This document shows positions 5,603-7,074 of a stretch of DNA of 7,074 nt, in pieces (position 1 is the stretch's first letter; every line of letters starts with the position of its first letter). Below the pieces are notes generated by a model. That model was given only the letters and a program-made list of their open reading frames with translations. It searched no databases and was not told the DNA's origin. Source of the DNA: Clostridia bacterium (GTDB taxonomy: Bacteria > Bacillota_A > Clostridia > Oscillospirales > CAG-272); the NCBI GenBank assembly GCA_017462125.1, contig JAFTRQ010000165.1:1-7074 (forward strand), in the 5' to 3' direction. The position numbers were made by a program, and so were the translations under genes.

Positions 5603-5941
5603 ATGAAGGTTAGAATTTATCAAATAAACTATGAGCTGGACAGAAGATGGCTGGCGTATCAAGACTTGGAAACGGTACTCGCAAGATCAAACGGAAAAAT
5701 CCCCGCACAGATTTACGATTGCGTATACGAAGGGGAGCTTGATGCCAAGGACTTGGAGGATGTTTTCTACATTCTAAACGAGGCAAAGCCCGCTGACTAT
5801 CGCACAAGAAGCTTGTCGGTTTCCGATGTGGTAGAGGTTGTTCATTCGGAAGAAAAGAGCAGCTTTTACTTCTGCGACACCTTTGGCTTTCAGCCGTTTC
5901 CGTTTGACAAAACAGCCATTCATAAAAAACAGGAGGATTAA
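5603..5941 (+). CDS. YodL-like domain protein
   Basis: 112 residues. The body matches the YodL-like domain as I know it from Firmicute mobile elements: an N-terminal strand VRIYQINYELD, then IYDCVYEGELDAKDLEDVFYILNEAKPADYRTRSLSVSDVVEV (38-79), and a closing FYFCDTFGFQPFPF (88-101). RSLSVSDVV and the Y/F-x-C/V-D-x-x-GF ending are the most telling parts. Elsewhere this domain is often fused to larger mobile-element proteins; here it stands alone. Its function is not known. The start at 5603 is chosen because GGAGG (5594-5598) lies 4 nt before it and the domain begins there; a longer frame from 5477 would run into the preceding gene. It is followed after 3 nt by the YkgJ-like gene, so both are translated from one message. 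The product should be cytosolic. Confidence 0.83.
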   Translation: MKVRIYQINYELDRRWLAYQDLETVLARSNGKIPAQIYDCVYEGELDAKDLEDVFYILNEAKPADYRTRSLSVSDVVEVVHSEEKSSFYFCDTFGFQPFPFDKTAIHKKQED

Positions 5942-5944
5942 AAT

Positions 5945-6730
5945 ATGAAATGCAATATGCCCGGCAAATATGATGAAAAGAATCTGAGGCAAAAGTACGG
6001 AAAGAACTACGATCCAAGACTTGTCGAGCTTGTTGAGAATATGGATAAGCTGAGCATAGGTCTTGACGATGAGTTTGAGTTCGGCTGCCGTATGTGCGGC
6101 AAGTGCTGTACCAACAGAACCGATATTATGCTCAATCCCAAGGACTTGTACAACATCGCAAAGGAGCTTCATCAGAGAACCGACCAGATAATGGATGAGT
6201 ATTGCGAGAGTTACATCGGTCAGACTTCGAGAATCCCAGTCGTCAGACTGAGAGCAGTCGGATACGATAAGCACTGTCCGCTACTTGACGGAAAAAAGTG
6301 TTCGGTACATAAGGGGAAGCCGACCGTATGCGCACTCTTTCCTTTGGCGCGAGCATTCCAGCTTGACGCGGACGGAGAAAGGGCAGATCCTAAAAAGGTT
6401 ACTTATCTTCTTCAAGAATCAGGTTGCCCCGCTAATAAGGAGAAACACACGGTTCGGCAGTGGCTTACTGATTTCGGTATTCCGCTTGTGGATCAGTATC
6501 ACGCTGATTGGACAAACCTGATAACCGATCTCTCATCAAAATGCAGAGAGCTTGAAAAGAAGCTCAGCGATGATGAGATGAATATGGTATACAATATCCT
6601 GACGGTTGCCGTATATCTCAATTACGATACCGAGCAGGACTTTGAGATGCAGTTTGATGACAACAGAAAGCACGTTGTAGAATTTCTCGATGCTGTAATT
6701 GAGGAAGTAAAGCAAAGGGAGGTATCCTGA
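5945..6730 (+). CDS. YkgJ-family cysteine cluster protein (CxxCxxCC)
   Basis: 261 residues. The signature CRMCGKCC (C48, C51, C54, C55) opens the domain, followed by C111-PLLDGKK-C119-SVHKGKPTV-C129-ALFPL and C161 in SGCPA, the ordered Cys pattern of the YkgJ / 'Fe-S oxidoreductase-like' family, thought to bind zinc or an iron-sulphur centre. LNPKDLYNIAKEL (63-75) between the clusters is also usual for the family. About 45 charged residues precede the domain and a helical C-terminal region (about 190-260) follows. AGGAGG (5931-5936), inside the end of the YodL-like gene, is 8 nt before the ATG. Biochemical function of the family is not settled; members occur in chromosomes and mobile elements. 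The family call is strong from the Cys spacing; the metal and the reaction are unknown. Confidence 0.9.
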   Translation: MKCNMPGKYDEKNLRQKYGKNYDPRLVELVENMDKLSIGLDDEFEFGCRMCGKCCTNRTDIMLNPKDLYNIAKELHQRTDQIMDEYCESYIGQTSRIPVVRLRAVGYDKHCPLLDGKKCSVHKGKPTVCALFPLARAFQLDADGERADPKKVTYLLQESGCPANKEKHTVRQWLTDFGIPLVDQYHADWTNLITDLSSKCRELEKKLSDDEMNMVYNILTVAVYLNYDTEQDFEMQFDDNRKHVVEFLDAVIEEVKQREVS

Positions 6731-6731
6731 T

Positions 6732-6965
6732 ATGCCAAGATGGAAAATACCCGTAACTTGGGAGGTGTGCGGCTTCGTACACATCGATGCAGACCGATTG
6801 GAAGACGCTATGGATTACGTGAAAAATCACGGGGATCACATAAAACTCCCGAGAAATTCAAGCTATGTTGACGGAAGCTTTGATCTGTCTCAGTATGAGG
6901 TAGACTGTATAAGAAGCGCTTATAACAAAAACAAACCCGATAAGGAGGATAATAAAAATGACTGA
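6732..6965 (+). CDS. Small conserved-looking protein, 77 residues, function unknown
   Basis: The protein begins MPRWKIPVTWEVCGFVHIDADRLEDAMDYVKNH, a strand-strand-helix start in which a 'W-x-V-x-x-x-x-x-x-G-x-V-x-I-x-A-D' segment precedes a helix. This resembles small DpnD/PcfM-like proteins of mobile elements, but the match is loose and offered only as a possibility. The second part, LPRNSSYVDGSFDLSQYEVDCI, is compact, followed by a polar Lys/Asp/Asn tail. AAAGGGAGG (6714-6722) lies 9 nt before the ATG, which follows the preceding stop by a single base. The end overlaps the next gene by 8 nt. Confidence 0.75.
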   Translation: MPRWKIPVTWEVCGFVHIDADRLEDAMDYVKNHGDHIKLPRNSSYVDGSFDLSQYEVDCIRSAYNKNKPDKEDNKND

Positions 6966-7074
6966 CGAAAGAAATCAAAACCAAATTACCCGTAAGGATG
7001 CCAAGAATTGCTTTGTGGAAAGCCTGAGCGACGTGTTCGCTATCGGGAAGATACACTTCAATTTTGCAGCGTAT
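6958..7074 (+). CDS. Start of a further gene, truncated by the window edge, function unknown
   Basis: ATG at 6958 with AAGGAGG (6942-6948) 9 nt upstream opens a frame that stays open to the edge (39 residues). It reads MTDERNQNQITRKDAKNCFVESLSDVFAIGKIHFNFAAY. The segment CFVESLSDVFAIGKIHFNF looks like a conserved helix-turn-strand and resembles short proteins I associate with Firmicute mobile elements, without a known function. It overlaps the preceding gene by 8 nt, the same kind of overlap as at 4550-4557. The C-terminus is not visible. Confidence 0.7.
   Translation, partial: MTDERNQNQITRKDAKNCFVESLSDVFAIGKIHFNFAAY

Noticed and set aside
5774..6274. 166-residue open frame on the minus strand, hydrophobic
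   Set aside because: It is antisense to the YodL-like and YkgJ-like genes; its hydrophobicity is what the complement of charged codons gives.
1..7074. CRISPR array, tRNA, insertion sequence, attachment site, or alternative genetic code
   Set aside because: No regularly spaced repeats, cloverleaf-like segments, transposase motifs or terminal inverted repeats were seen; TAA, TAG and TGA all end well-supported genes.

Overview
The window is a dense, one-directional array of 13 genes on the + strand. All have good purine-rich ribosome binding sites (AAAGGA, AAGGAGG or GGAGG, spaced 4-9 nt), and gaps are short or negative. The two end genes are cut by the window edges. By eye, base composition is moderate (roughly half GC). 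Gene styles (YodL-like, DUF4241-like, YkgJ-like, a methylase with a GGKWNRK-type N-terminal module) and strong Shine-Dalgarno sites point to a gut-type Firmicute (Clostridia). The set looks like accessory cargo of a mobile element (integrative conjugative element, plasmid or large phage) rather than a core chromosomal locus. No integrase, relaxase, replication or structural phage gene is in view, so the type of element cannot be decided. All three stop codons end genes, so the standard code applies.

Layout. Positions 3-638 hold the C-terminal part of an NAD-dependent DNA ligase (helix-hairpin-helix region plus BRCT). A well-formed internal ribosome binding site and ATG (393) may also yield the BRCT domain as a separate 81-residue protein. 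A 68-nt gap with a hairpin follows, then an orphan adenine-type DNA methyltransferase (707-1444), a small Cys-rich protein (1454-1744), and a very acidic 367-residue orphan (1777-2880). Next is a mini-cluster in which two small paralogues (2893-3105 and 3577-3771) flank a DUF4241-like protein (3102-3563). Then come an orphan of 256 residues (3787-4557), a protein with two Cys clusters (4550-4969), an orphan of 204 residues (4944-5558), a 44-nt gap with a second hairpin, a stand-alone YodL-like domain (5603-5941), a YkgJ-type CxxCxxCC protein (5945-6730), a 77-residue protein (6732-6965), and the start of another gene running off the edge (6958 onward).

How the genes may work together. Spacing suggests one long co-transcribed unit with translational coupling: overlaps of 4, 8, 26 and 8 nt, and stop codons overlapping Shine-Dalgarno sites. 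The ligase and methylase are the only members with a clear biochemical role, both acting on DNA. The rest are small soluble proteins without membrane segments or signal peptides. Three of them are Cys-rich and probably bind metal; one is strongly acidic. An early-expressed, host-adapting or anti-defence block of a mobile element fits this make-up, but that is inference; nothing in the sequence proves it. No tRNA, rRNA, CRISPR array, insertion sequence or attachment site was seen, and no stretch above 300 nt lacks a gene.
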